This document shows, in pieces, positions 11,391-22,967 of a DNA stretch of 64,000 bases. The stretch lies in the NCBI RefSeq assembly GCF_905115235.1, contig NC_051849.1:41343017-41407016 (forward strand), written 5' to 3'. This stretch comes from Hermetia illucens. Its lineage: Eukaryota; Arthropoda; Insecta; Diptera; Stratiomyidae. Below the pieces are notes generated by a model that was not told the DNA's origin, did no database searches, and saw only the letters and a list, made by a program, of their open reading frames with translations. Each line of letters begins with the position of its first letter. The stretch's first letter is position 1. Position numbers and translations under genes: made by a program.

Positions 11391-12192
11391 TCATCCAAAC
11401 TTCACTTTAGTTATAAGGTCGATTAACGCCAGTGGACAGTCAGGATACATGAAACTGCAATCAACCCCACTGGCACCATACCTTTCCGCTGCTTCATAGG
11501 CACTTCTGTAAACTCTTTCGTCTTCACTGAACGCGTTGTGCATTGAAGGGCTGATGATATAGGGAAGACATTAATATAAATCCAACAAGACTAGCAGAAA
11601 TCTTCACCTCAAAACAAAACTAAATATCTCAGCAATCAAATTTTCATTTTCCAAGTCGAAAGGATGTCTTGCCACCTCACAAACGCTCTTCAGCAAACAA
11701 GTTTCATGGAATCCATAACTGAAATTTGCCTAAAATTACTTCGGTTCCTATAATGGCATTCAAGAGGTGCAAACTACCAACCTAATCATCAAATCCTCTA
11801 ACGCCATATATACCTGTCCAGCTGATGCATCTGCCGGATGGGTGCCATTCGGAAGGACATACTTGTCGTACGAAAGTGTTCGCGTTTGCATTCGAGAATG
11901 TCCTGGCCACTTTGGGATGTCGTAAAAATTGGAAAGTAACCACGGGCAAACGTAGTTCACTTGAAAGCCCCAATCAATGAAAAATTTCATATCTTTCAGA
12001 GGTACTGGAACCGATATAGACATTGTGATCTTGAATGAAAATTAAATGAATCTTAGATAACCATCAGTTAAACTGATGACGTGAACGTGATACCTGAAGA
12101 ACTGTGCTGGCAGGGAATAGTAACCATCCTGACGCCGTAAAGTTGTGAACGATAATAAGGGAAAGAACTAATAGCAGCTGTCTTGAATTCAT
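11391..12192 (-). CDS. DM4/12 family secreted protein (complete, four exons)
   Basis: Minus-strand exons are 12192-12094, 12029-11782, 11718-11608 and 11550-11391. Together they encode 205 residues with ATG at 12192. All introns are GT-AG. The N-terminus is a signal peptide (MNSRQLLLVLSLIIV), followed by the family hallmark GWLLFPASTVLQ and then ISVPVPLKDMKFFIDWGFQVNY. The C-terminal DM4/12 domain shows VYMALEDLMI, FHETCLLKSVCEVARHPF, a Tyr-rich helix RSAYEAAERYGASG and a final paired-Cys segment VDCSFMYPDCP. The DM4/12 family (Pfam PF07841) is insect-specific and of unknown biochemical function; proteins are small and secreted. Exons two, three and four have exactly the same lengths (248, 111, 160 nt) as the paralogue at 58682-59555. 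No disabling change is visible, so it is probably functional. Confidence 0.93.
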
Positions 12193-12734
12193 CTTGAATG
12201 GCATACTTGAAGATACTTTTAGTTTAGTTTCATTTATGACTGTAACAAAATTGACACATCAGTCAAACTCCCGTGATAATATCACACCAATTATTTATTC
12301 GTTTATTTTCTAATAAACGATAAATTTGTCTAAGAAATTACCATGGTATCTTTCTACAGGTGGAACGTTATCCATATTTACATATGCTAAACAGGGGTAG
12401 GTAAAAATACACGATGTGAAATATTTATTTTGTAATTAATGAGAAAATTTTGCTGGCAACTGCATCAATTCATGCATTGGGAGCAGGTGAAAAAACGACT
12501 GTTTGTGAAAATATACAGTTACCCAAATCTGAGTCGTAGCATAAGGTTTATACTGATTACTAGCTACGTATTCGCTATAGAATAAATATCCCATCCAAAA
12601 TAATGTTTTAATAGATTTTGTTCTTGAGTAAGGCTTTTGGGGCCTGAAGAACACTCAACATTCGAACTGAATTCGTGTAAAATAGATTCTCACTAATATG
12701 GTTTTACTCTCTGCTCCTTTGCCTTTTATTTATT
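12193..12734. other. Upstream region of the minus DM4/12 gene, no gene seen
   Basis: AT-rich sequence that should contain the promoter of the minus-strand DM4/12 gene. I found no clear TATA box at the expected distance and no repeat of the families described here. Confidence 0.4.
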
Positions 12735-13056
12735 GTTGGATAGTAAAAAGCACTGGTGCGAACCGTTCACTAAGCTAAGGCAGCATATCAGCTATAAAAT
12801 CCACATCCTCAGAATCCTACTAAGTTTGGTGGAAATCGCACTATTATTAACGAAGTTGTAATCGGTCAAATTTGTCACTTCTGTGCAAATCCAAGACTTT
12901 GAATGTCAGTATCATGCGAAAGTGGGTATTATCATATAATATATGCATATATTACGTGCTAAGTTCTAATCGGAGAAATCTCCACTCAAATATTTTATAT
13001 AAAAAATATACAAAACCTTTCATATCTGAAGCGTCCAGCTTCCGGTTTCCCGACTT
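12735..13056 (-). repeat. HINE/DINE-1-like repeat, copy 4 (5' part)
   Basis: Read on the minus strand it begins near 13056 with CAAGTCGGGAAACCGGAAGC, then GATATGAAAGGTTTTGTAT, and runs through the GCATATATTATAT and TAATAGTGCGATTTCCACC blocks. It stops before the microsatellite and 3' hairpin. Confidence 0.65.
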
Positions 13057-14126
13057 GTTCAACGTTTCACTTCAACAGAATAAGTTCAGGTTTTAATTGC
13101 GGGTCAAGCTATTGCCCCTGACTTTTCTTTAAAATCCCTTTCACGTCATAACAATGTGGTTCCATGATTATTCCAACTGCTCTCCATATTATTTCTAAAA
13201 CTAGCGTATTAAGTTCTCCGAAAACAACTGTGATCCGACAGAAGCCGCGCATCTTTAACAGGTCGCTCACGATATGGGGAATGTCATTCCCGAGGTGCCC
13301 GAGTAAGTAGTTCTCATCGCCTAGTTGGCGGTATACGTGTGTCTTAGATAGAAATATTGAGAAAGCCTCTCCGCGAAGAAGGTACCGCGATTGAGATGCA
13401 TACGTCGGGACGCACTGGTAGCCCCTCGAGCCAACGAAAGCTCTCTGCCGACGTCGACGGGGTGATGCGAGCCTAGCTCTGCCAAGGTAATAGTTGTGGC
13501 GTGTATCAGGGGGCGTCCTCCTTGCGACCTTGGTTGAGTAGTGTGCATTGACGGATCAAATAGCAGGGAGGAAGGAAGAATTGAATACGTTCGGCCGCAG
13601 CACGAAAATGCGTTGCTCACCACAGCTTCCAGCCAAAGAGGTAGCAAGGTCTGAAACTCCCGACGAGATATGGCTCAAATAAAGAGGAAATCTTGAAGAG
13701 TGATGCAGTGATGATGTGAGGACGGCAACCCTAATACACTGTAGTATTCCTCTTCCGGTAAAAAGCCCAGAGAAAAACGCTAGACCGAGAGCCGCTGAAT
13801 TCTATTATAAGCCGAGTGGGAGCGCAGTCAACTGTCCTTACTGGAGCCGAAGAGGAAAAGCTTACCAGGAAACGCTCGGTAATGGTGAAGCACATGCGAT
13901 CGGATACGTTCGTCCAGAAACAAACAAAGGCGTGAGCAACGCGCTGATGTGACTGGAAGAACTCCTGGATCGTATTTCCCTATACCGGCGGACATAGATG
14001 GCAATCGTACTTCCGGTTGAGAACACTGTAAGCGCTAAGTGAATCGCAGACATCTTACTGCACAGCGAACTGTTGAAAAAGCGGAAAGAGGAAAACACGT
14101 CTGAAGGGCATCCAGAGTTAAAAACA
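13057..14126. other. Unassigned, moderately GC-rich stretch
   Basis: Composition differs from the AT-rich flanks and several medium-length open frames occur (for example 13321-13647 minus, 13716-13952 plus). None shows a motif I recognise. It may be a decayed transposon, but I cannot name one. Confidence 0.3.
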
Positions 14127-15217
14127 AGTCGGAATACCGGAAGCTCGCGCTTCGGGTATAAAGGTTTTGTGTTCATCTTATGTGAGAAACTTCAACGCAC
14201 ATTTTGCTGTCCGTATATAGCTACAAATCCAACATAATCCTTCATATTTTTCCAAACTACGAGACATACGTACATATTACAGCCATAGATATTACGCTCA
14301 CCCTAAACAAACAAACTGCCTATTACCGAATACTGTACACATATATGCACGTATATAAATTGATCGTACCCATTTTTCCGATTTACTTTTTATATCTATT
14401 TGAATTAGGCACTATCCGCAAAGTTCATTAGCACGCATCTATTATATACCTACATACACACATGTCTGGCTGACAAATAACTAAAAAACTAAAACAAAAT
14501 AATTATCTGCGACCCAATTCATAAGAACTCATTTCGTTGTGGTATTGACGAATTGATATGTCATGATGACGTCGTGCAGGTTGTAGAGTGCACGAAATTC
14601 ACAAAAAATGGTAAAGTTTCACCCCCTATAACTTTGTTAATAATAGTTGGATTTTCTTCAAACTTGACCAAACTGTGCATTATGTTCTTCATTACACGCA
14701 CGCCTAATTTTGTACTTCTGGGATGAACATAAGGGGGGGGTGCCGGGTAAATTTCTAAAATGTGGAAATATACTATTATTAACTTTATTTGTGCAGATAT
14801 CGGAACCGGATATATTTTGAGGCCTAGATTTCGTAGAGATGCACCACTGTGATTTTTTTCAGATTTTTCGGCTGGATAGGTTCTGAGAACGAGACCTGTT
14901 ACACTTTTTGGGGGTAATATTTTGAGCGCTCACTCCTCCATGTTTCACCCAATATCAAATATTACACCAGTTTCAAAAAGTACTAATTGAGACCTTTCAT
15001 TTGATACCCTACATGGCTACATTCTGCGAAAAAAAAATTTGCACCCTCCATTCACATGTATGGGAAGCCCCCCTTAAACGTAACACAAGATGGCGCCACT
15101 TACTGCATGTAAAGGGATCACCAGATTACATACTCTCACCAATTTTCGTGACAATCGGTCTAGTCGTTTGCGAATAAATCGGGTGTGATAGACAGACAGA
15201 CAGATAGACAGACAGAC
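14127..15217 (+). repeat. HINE/DINE-1-like repeat, copy 5, 5' portion, split by a LINE
   Basis: Begins with AAGTCGGAATACCGGAAGC and ATAAAGGTTTTGTGT. It contains the conserved blocks (CTATAACTTTGTTAATAATAG, GGATTTTCTTCAAACTTGA, TTTGATACCCTACATGGCTA) and ends in the microsatellite GATAGACAGACAGACAGATA with further GACA units at 15188-15217. The element is interrupted there by the LINE at 15218-20179 and resumes at 20180 with more RGAC units and the 3' hairpin. Confidence 0.75.
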
Positions 15218-15402
15218 CTGTGAGGAGTGGCCAGATCTCCCTTCAGGCGCGACCCCAGCTGGTGGATAGGGGCATACCTATTGATGTGTAAATATGTGTT
15301 CATGCACTTTTCTTTTTTGATTGTGCATGGGCTAGTGTTTGCTCATCTCTGGTGCGCGGACCAAAATGGCTATGGGAAGGATACCCAGAACATAAAAGCA
15401 CC

Positions 15403-17022
15403 ATGGAAGACGAGAGAAGGAGGAAACTTACGGTGCAGGGGCTCGGAACCCCAGTACCGGCGGCTTTTGGGAGTGAGCAAGCGGGCTCCCGGTCGTCGAT
15501 ATCCCTCGACCGCAGTGCCTCGGTGGTGGACAACTTGGCCACCTTGGCATATAATGCTACAAGTGATTTGGATCTGGAGAAGGAAGTATTCAAGCGAAGT
15601 ACGACTTTACCGAGAACACCAATAACAAGACCAAACAAAGATGAACTAAAAGCAGCTTTTTGGACAACAAAAACCGTGACAACACCCACCGCACATGTTC
15701 AAGATGCTCGACAGCAGGAGGTGCTCCAGGAACAAGGAAGAGATCCATTCAAAAGAAGCTCATCAACTTTGAGATCTCCACCAATGCCAAAGACGATGAA
15801 GGATAAAGTACAGGCCAAAAGTGAAGGACCATGTAAAAGGAGTAACCCTGCCGGGACTTATAGGGAGCAGAGTCCCGATCCGGAGGAATTACTCTTCACC
15901 CAGCTTGGGGCAAAAATAGTTGAGCTGTCCGAGTTTATCAAGGACAAGCACAACGTGCACCAAGCCATAAAGAATATGGTGAGGGCTATTAGAGTTCTCT
16001 ATAATAGATCGCAGATGGAGGAAAAGAATAATAAGAACACGCCGAACCCCGCTGTGCCAACAATATCACAAGCGACCCAAGTGACGCCTAACCGTACTAC
16101 CATCGAATCCCAGCGAAATAAGCGAGTATGTGAAAAAGAGGGGGATCCTTTAAGTAATCAGCAGGCGCCTAAGAGAAAAAAAGGCGGACAGGACATCCGG
16201 AAAACCAACACCAACAGGTCAGAAGGAGGAAACCATACAGCGAATCTAGGAAACTCGGCCAGCGTTGCGAAGCCTAAGACCAGCGAAAACGATGGATGGA
16301 CTAAAGTTACCAACAAAAAAGCGGAACGAAAGGCAAAAGTGCGAACTCGTCCAGATGTAATTGTTATCTCCAGTAAGGGCAATGTGTCCTACGCGGAGAT
16401 ACTCAAAAAGGTCAAAGCGGATCCCGACCTAAAAGATCTGAGCGGAAATGTAAATCGAATCCGAAGAACTCAGAAAGGGGATCTCATGTTCGAGCTGAAA
16501 AGATCCAGCGTGAGCAAAACTGATGACTTTCGCACTCAAGTGAAAAACTCACTTGGGGAGAATGCCGCAGTGCGTGCCCAAAAACATGAGATCTACCTTC
16601 AATGTAAGGATCTCGATGAAGTAACATCGAAAGAAGAAATTTGTATTGCTCTGAAGGAGCAATTCATGTTGAAAGAACACACCGAGGAGTCTATTGTGGG
16701 CTTACGAAAAGCCTATGGTGGTACTCAAACAGCCACAATACGAGTACCAGCGGAGGTAGCACAGATGTTATTGGCTGCCGGAAGGGTTCGGATTGGATGG
16801 GTTGTCTGCCGTCTAAGGGAACAAATTTCACTGAAGAGGTGCTTTAAATGCCTCATGTTTGGACACTTCGCGAAGGCATGCACCAGCAGCATTGGTCGAT
16901 CCGATCGATGCAGAATAGGGACCCCAAGTGCCTATTGTGCGAAGGAAAAGAGGGATAGGATAACCGGCATATTGCCGGGAGTGGTAAATGTCCAGAATTT
17001 AGGAAGGCGCTCACTGCAATGA
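15403..17022 (+). pseudogene. LINE family A ORF1 (gag-like RNA-binding protein), frame lost after first zinc knuckle
   Basis: The first in-frame ATG is at 15403 (MEDERRRKLTVQ), giving 539 residues to 17022. The first half is polar and charged, with KRKKGG-type basic stretches around residue 260. The region YAEILKKVKADPDLKDL (about residue 335) onward is the conserved R1/LOA gag core. One CCHC knuckle, CFKCLMFGHFAKAC, is intact near residue 485. Compared with the copy at 33905-35945, about 37 nt are absent at 16915/16916, between short GCA(G)AA repeats. This removes the second knuckle and shifts the frame, so the natural C-terminus is lost. The protein would bind LINE RNA and form particles with it. 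Confidence 0.85.
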
Positions 17023-17026
17023 GAAA

Positions 17027-20010
17027 ATGAGGTTTATTCAAATAAACCTGAATCATTGCAGGGTCGCTCAGGATTTACTTGAACAGGCCACGTTCGAATC
17101 TGAGATGGAAATCGCCATCATAAGCGAACCGTATAGACACCGTCACGGTGGCATATGGGTCAAAGATTCGACTGGTGGAGCGGCGATATGGGCTTGCGGT
17201 CGACAGGCCATACAATGTACTGCAAGTCAGGCAGGCAGTGGCTTCGTGTGGGTGAAAATAAGTGGTGTATATGTATACAGCTGCTACGCCCCGCCAAGTT
17301 TGACACTGTCTGAATTCGAGCAAATGCTTGATAATCTTGTTCTCGACGCGAAGGGACGAAGTCCAAAGGTGATTGCTGGTGATTTCAATGCTTGGGCCCT
17401 AGAGTGGGGTAGTAGGGAATCAAATGCTAGGGGGCGCAGTTTATTAGAAGCTTTTGCGCAGATGGACATAGTTTTGGCTAACGAAGGTGCTGTAAACACC
17501 TTCCAGAAAGAGGGATCAGGCTCGGTTGTAGACCTGACCTTTGTCAGCCCTTCGCTGGCGCGTGGTATGTCCTGGTGCGTCAGCGAACGTTACACCCACA
17601 GCGATCACCAGGCAGTTTTCTTTGAGACATGTGTCGAACTTCAGGGCAAAGAGCTATCATGCCCGAAACCGAAAAAGATTTCAGGCTGGTCTACAAAATC
17701 TTTGGATGAGCAGAGCTTCTTAGAGGTGTGGTTGGATCAACCTGATATAGCAAGCGCCTCTACGGAAAGAGCTGTCCATCTGGCTCAATGCATCGCCAAA
17801 GCATGTGACGCGTCCATGTCTAGGAGGTGCGCATTCCCCCGTAGAAGACCAAACTACTGGTGGAATGATGAACTGACCGGCCTTCGATCAGCCTGCCACC
17901 GAGCGAGCAGAGCGGCTCAGAGGGCGGTAGGTAGAATCGATCAGGGGCAGAAAGAGTGCGCCTACAAGGCAGCCCGCAAAACCCTCAAGCTCGCCATCCA
18001 GCGAAGCAAGAGGAAATGCTTTAGGGAGCTCTGCTCAGAAGCGGACGTAAATCCGTGGGGGAGAGCTTATGGAATCGTGATGGGACGATTTAGAGGCCGT
18101 TCGTCTCCGCAGATCACGTGCCCCGCCCTCTTGTTGAAAATCATCCAGGGGTTATTCCCCCAGCAAGAGGAGAACACCGGCACATTCCAACCACCTCTGA
18201 ATGTGATGGCAATCCCGCCAGTCACCAGAGATGAGCTCCTGGAGATCTGCGGCAGAATAGGAGACAATAAAGCACCGGGTCTGGATGGAGTACCGAATAA
18301 GACCCTTAAGCTTGCCGTGAAATCCAGGCCGGACATGTTTGCTGAGTTGTTCGAAGCGTGCATGTCCGAGGGAATATTTCCAGCGGTATGGAAGCGGCAG
18401 AAGTTGGTGCTTCTGCCTAAGCCTGGTAAACCACCAGGTGAACCATCCTCATACCGACCCATATGTCTTTTGGACACGGTGGGGAAAATGCTAGAGCGGG
18501 TAATCTATAATAGATTACTCCCAGTAGTTGAGAGCCAAGGCGGCCTTTCAGATCGGCAGTATGGGTTCCGTAAAGCCAGATCAACCATTGATGCCATCAA
18601 ATTGGTTACTGGCTTGGCCGAAGATGCAATCCACGGAAAGGGTAGTACCAGTAAATATTGCGTGGTAGTAACCCTGGATGTGAAAAATGCATTCAATTCG
18701 GCCAATTGCAATCTAATCCGGAAATCCCTAGCGAAGGTTGGTATTCCCGCCTACCTCGCCGCAATTGTCGATAGTTATTTAACTGAAAGGAGGCTCTGGT
18801 ACGACACTGATGACGGACCGCAGGAGTACGTCATTACCGCGGGTGTCCACTACTGTGGAACATCATGTACAACGATGTACTTAATCTTCCCCTTCCGGAG
18901 GAAGCCACAGTGGTGGGTTACGCTGACGACATTGCACTGGTTGTTGTCGCAAAGCATCTCGAAGATGCTGAGTTATACTCAAGCGAGGCAATCAGTGCTG
19001 TCAAATGCTGGTTGGAGAGCTCTGGTCTGATGCTTGCGGAAGAAAAATCGGAAGCGGTCCTCATCACGAAGCGCCGGAAGAGAAATTACGCCTGTGTTAG
19101 AGTCGGGAATCATATCATCACTTCCAAGCCGGCCATCAAATACTTGGGGGTGTTGATAGACAGGAAGCTCAGCAATAAGCAACACGTACAGTATGTTTAT
19201 GATAAATCATCCACTGCCAGTATGGCCCTGGCAAGGATGATGCCGAACGTGGGAGGGCCACGGCATACCTCTAGGTTGCTTATAGCCAGGGTGGTGACGT
19301 CAATCATGCTCTATGCGACCCCAGTTTGGAGCGAGGCATTGCGGATGTCAGTTAACACTAGCAAACTGAATGCAGTCTACAGGAGGACAGCTCTGAGGGT
19401 ATGCTCTGCCTTCAGGACTGTCTCAGATGATGCAGCATTCGTCATCTCTGGAATGATGCCCATTGACATCTTGGCAGATGAGATGGCGAATATATACCAT
19501 GCGAAGCCAATCTCTCCCTTATTGCAGACGAAGAAGGCTGAGAGGGAGAGATCCATAAATAGATGGCAAGAGCGGTGGGAACGCTCGGGAAAGGGTCGGT
19601 GGACTCACAGGCTCATTCCTGCCATCAAGGAGTGGTTGGAGAGACGACACGGTGAGATTAATTATAATCTCACCCAGTTTCTCACGGGACATGGAGGATA
19701 TCTCCAATACCTTCACAGGTTTAAATTGGAGACCTCACCCGACTGTCCAAATTGCGATGGAGTCCCAGAGGACCCAGAGCATGTATTCTTCCACTGTCCG
19801 AGATTTGTGGAAGAAAGGAGGAACCTAGAGGAGACTCTAGGAGAGGTGCTGGTACCAGAAAATCTGGTGCCGAAAATGCTAGCACATCAAGAGAATTGGG
19901 ATGCGGTCAACTCCATGATCGCATCAATTCAAGTAAAATTGCGAAAGGCAGAGGAAAGGAGAAAAACGCGGTCACGTGCGCCGCGTATAGAAGAAATGGG
20001 ATTAAGCTAG
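17027..20010 (+). pseudogene. LINE family A ORF2: EEP endonuclease and reverse transcriptase, one deletion in RT
   Basis: Starts with MRFIQINLNHCRVAQDLL, overlapping the end of the ancestral ORF1 by a few codons. The EEP (APE-like) endonuclease occupies residues 1-225, with IISEPYRH, VIAGDFNAWA and the catalytic SDHQAVFF. The RT begins near residue 400 (DNKAPGLDGVPNK, LLPKPGKPPGEPSSYRPICL, YGFRKARSTIDA, VVTLDVKNAFNSA). At about 18850 the frame changes: the segment that should read GVPQGSxLGPxLW is missing, evidently a deletion of some twenty-odd bases. The frame continues at 18865 with the catalytic VVGYADDIAL, thumb AIKYLGVLID, and a terminal CCHC finger CPNCDGVPEDPEHVFFHC. The lesion removes an essential RT motif, so the protein is dead. 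Confidence 0.88.
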
Positions 20011-20179
20011 AGTGAGCTGACTCCGCCCCGTGATGTTATACCTTATGGTGGTTCCGCGGGGCAGGGAGGGAGTCAGGGGTGGTTTTAGTGGGTAAAAATC
20101 CCACACGCTGGTGTGTCCAGACCAGTGTCTTTTGAAGATTTCCACCTCCTTAAAAAAAAAAAAAAAAAAAAGAAAAAAA

Positions 20180-20246
20180 GACAGACGGACAGACAAACAC
20201 CGTCTCGATTCTAATAAGGTTTTGTTTCACACAGAACCTTAAAAAA
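20180..20246 (+). repeat. HINE/DINE-1-like repeat, copy 5, 3' end
   Basis: Directly after the LINE poly(A): GACAGACGGACAGACAAACA, then CTAATAAGGTTTTGTTTCAC and ACAGAACCTTAAAAAAG. This is the missing 3' hairpin of the element begun at 14127. Confidence 0.8.
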
Positions 20247-20279
20247 GAGCAAACGAAAAAGGAATAGCAGGCAAGACAT

Positions 20280-22450
20280 TTGCGGGCGTTTTCATTGTTA
20301 TCGGCTATAGGATGAACCTCGAAAACAATAGAGCAGAAGAGTCTTCCGTACGGAAAACGAAGGGTATGGAAGTTGTTGCTGAATTAATCACAAAGACAAT
20401 TAACAAGAGATCATACTGCGGGGCGGTCAAGGGGCTACTGGTCGAGAATGTTCTCGTTTCTGGTCTTGGGTCTTTGCAATCCCTTGCAATCCGGGATCTT
20501 TACTAAATGTAGTAGAAGTGAAGAAGACCATCAAGCGTGAATATCCGAAGGATGCCCGGATGGTGCTATAAGTTTCTCAACTTCAAAAACTTGCTGTGGT
20601 GAAGATCATCGAGCAAACTTCCTAACAGCTGGAAAGTCAAAAGTGGATGCGCAATATGCAGCTTACGAACGCAGATAACCCACACCAAGTATTATAGATA
20701 CTTGAACTATGGACACACGTCCATAACTTGCCAGACATCTAACATGAAGACAGCAAAAACGTGTGACGAAAAAGAAAATTGCATTTTTTGTAATAGTCGT
20801 GGTGCGTCTGGTGCGAGTGTTTACATACTTCGCGCTCGGGGTGATATGCATTCTCCAGGGCTGAACTAGTAAGGGCTATGACATAATCCGCATCCAACAG
20901 TTTGCTGCGATGCTAAAAAGTGATCTCATGCTATTATAATTAACGCAATACCGCAACAGGGACCCACCGAATTCGAGTTCTTGACCAAGGTCGCGGGGAT
21001 GGCTTTCTCTAGATTCGGTGCTTAGCGATAACGTTTCTTGACGCTTACCACAAAGCAGCGACCAAATGCGGCTATGTCCGACTTTTGATGGAGGCTTAAT
21101 TGAAACCTGTTAGGGATAGAAATGGCGGTCAAAGCCGGGCTAGTAATTTTAAACACCGGATCCATGCCAACGTTCCAGTGCTCAGGAAGCGAATGTTGTC
21201 AGCGTTCACGAGGCCGACCCATCTCCTGCGTGTAGAACGTCGAGAAAATGAACAACGGGTGATGCGTCAAAACTCTGGAAATAGGCAAAGTCGCATTGGA
21301 GAGCACTTGGGGGGGGGGGGGGGGGGGGGGAGCGGTTGGTGGCATTGCAGCTGACATTATCATTAATTCAGTTATGAACCTGATAACGACGGCCTGTAAT
21401 GCTTCCATTTCCCGGACATGCCGTGACAAGCCTTCAATGTACTGCTGGACGGCGGAAATTGTCGCCCTGCAAAAGGAGTGCCATAACTTTCGCCGTTTGA
21501 CATGCCCGGGAGAATACATGCGCCACAATGTTAGAGTACAGATCAGCTAAAAGAAGACTCCGCAGAGTGAGAAAAAAAACAATCCTCCCAACTGGCAGGA
21601 CCTAGCTAACGAGGGTATACAGGGATGTCGGGGGAATCTCTGCGCAAAACCCTACATATCTAGTACCGACCACATGGACTGCATTGTACGGGTATTATTC
21701 CCCAGACATACCCAACGAATTGATGGCAACCGCGCAGAAGACGTCCAGGACTGCGTGCTTTTCAACATGAGGAAACTCAACGAGATGGTTCTTATTATGA
21801 AATTAATGAGCTGGTGTTCCACCAAAGGCCAAACTGGCTTCTCGGTGCGTCCAATGCTTGCCGAAAGGAGAACACTTTTCTCAGTCGCTGGAAGGGGACG
21901 AGGCTCGCACTGAACTGCCGTCGGCATACCGACCTCTACGTATGGTTGACACGTCGAAGCACTTCGTCTTAAACCCCAAGGCAGTTTGGGTTAAGAGCAA
22001 AAATATCGATGGCGGATGCCGTTATAGAGATCATAGATACGATTCATCGATGCTATGCACACATCCGCCGATCTCGACGATAGTACTTCTTGTAACGCTT
22101 GATTTCAGAAATGCCTTTATTTCGGTAGGTTGAATAGATATGCTAGCTTTATTAGAAAGTTAATTCCACATGCATCATATCTTTTTCGAATGGTCGAAAA
22201 TTATCTGAGAGATCACGTGCTCTTCATAGAGCAGGATCAGAGTAGGATGGAAATTAAGTCAAGGCAGCATGGAGATTTATCCTAGGGCCAGAACTCTGGA
22301 AGACCCTGTTCAATAGCCTGCTAAGACTCGAAATGCCAGAGGAGTCGCACGGAGGTGTATCATAAGTGCAGAGATGGGGAGTTTTGCGATTGGCGTCTAA
22401 CTATCGCATTTCTCAAAACCGGCTGTGATGGTGATCCTACTAGCCGGAAG
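20280..22450 (+). mobile_element. R1-clade LINE (family B), heavily decayed
   Basis: Remnants occur in the correct order. A gag segment (20312-20500, SSVRKTKGMEVVAEL) is followed by a degenerate zinc knuckle (KYYRYLNYGHTSITC, about 20680-20740) and an endonuclease-RT linker (PSMYCWTAEIVALQKECHNFRR, 21435-21500). RT core traces follow (PSAYRPLRMVDTSKHF, about 21920; LVTLDFRNAFISVG, 22090-22133) and a piece matching the element at 1-1335 (LLRLEMPEESH, 22315-22350). Numerous stops make it an old fossil. It contains a 22-nt G tract at 21309. Confidence 0.65.
21309..21330. repeat. Poly-G tract, 22 nt
   Basis: Uninterrupted run of 22 G within a decayed LINE. Its length may be unreliable in assembly. 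Confidence 0.9.
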
Positions 22451-22967
22451 GGAGAAGAGAGGTGATTTGTCAATTTAATGCAGACGAGAGCCGACGGGAA
22501 ATATCCCAATCTGCTTTTGATGTATGCGAAAATGTCATCGATTGAATTGCTTAATGCCAATTTCGGAATAAAAGTTGTCTGGTGGACATGATGACGCGTA
22601 AATAAGGCTTCTCCGTGTTCCACTTGAAACAACTCGGATGTAGGAAGGCGCTTCAGATGATAGGACCGCCGTAGGCCCTTGAGTGGAAGCGTTCCTTGGA
22701 AAGCCATCCTGAAAGCCCTTGTACCGACTTCTGAAAAGACGTTGAGACAGTATTATTAAGAACAGCAGTAAAAGGCTTATTTTTGTAGCCAGTGTGTCGT
22801 TCAATGAATAGCCGTGCCTCATGGTGCACGTAGATAACAGTGACTTAGTTGAGTGTGAGGAACCTTTGCTTAGAAGGTACTTTATCAACCAATACGTAAA
22901 CATAGCAGGCAGTATGGAACTATTTGGATGACCACATACGTAGAGTGTAGATTATTTCAATAATAAA
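22451..22967. other. Unassigned stretch
   Basis: No recognisable coding motif. It may still be part of the preceding LINE remnant, but similarity could not be followed. Confidence 0.3.

Larger units (their letters stand above)
15218..20179 (+). mobile_element. R1-clade LINE family A, nearly full length, with poly(A)
   Basis: A 4.96-kb non-LTR retrotransposon. It has a 5' UTR of about 185 nt, ORF1 (gag-like), ORF2 (endonuclease-reverse transcriptase), a short 3' UTR and an A-rich tail at 20152-20179. It lies inside the GACA microsatellite of a hairpin repeat, with GACAGAC units on both sides, as target-primed insertion with short target duplication would leave. Only two serious lesions are visible: one in the ORF1 zinc-knuckle region and one in ORF2 just before the YADD motif. 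It is therefore relatively young but inactive. The order of domains (gag knuckles, EEP nuclease, RT, terminal CCHC) fits the R1 clade. Confidence 0.9.

Noticed and set aside
13321-13952. Open frames in the GC-richer block as host exons
   Set aside because: No motif or splice pattern; probably part of an old unidentified element.
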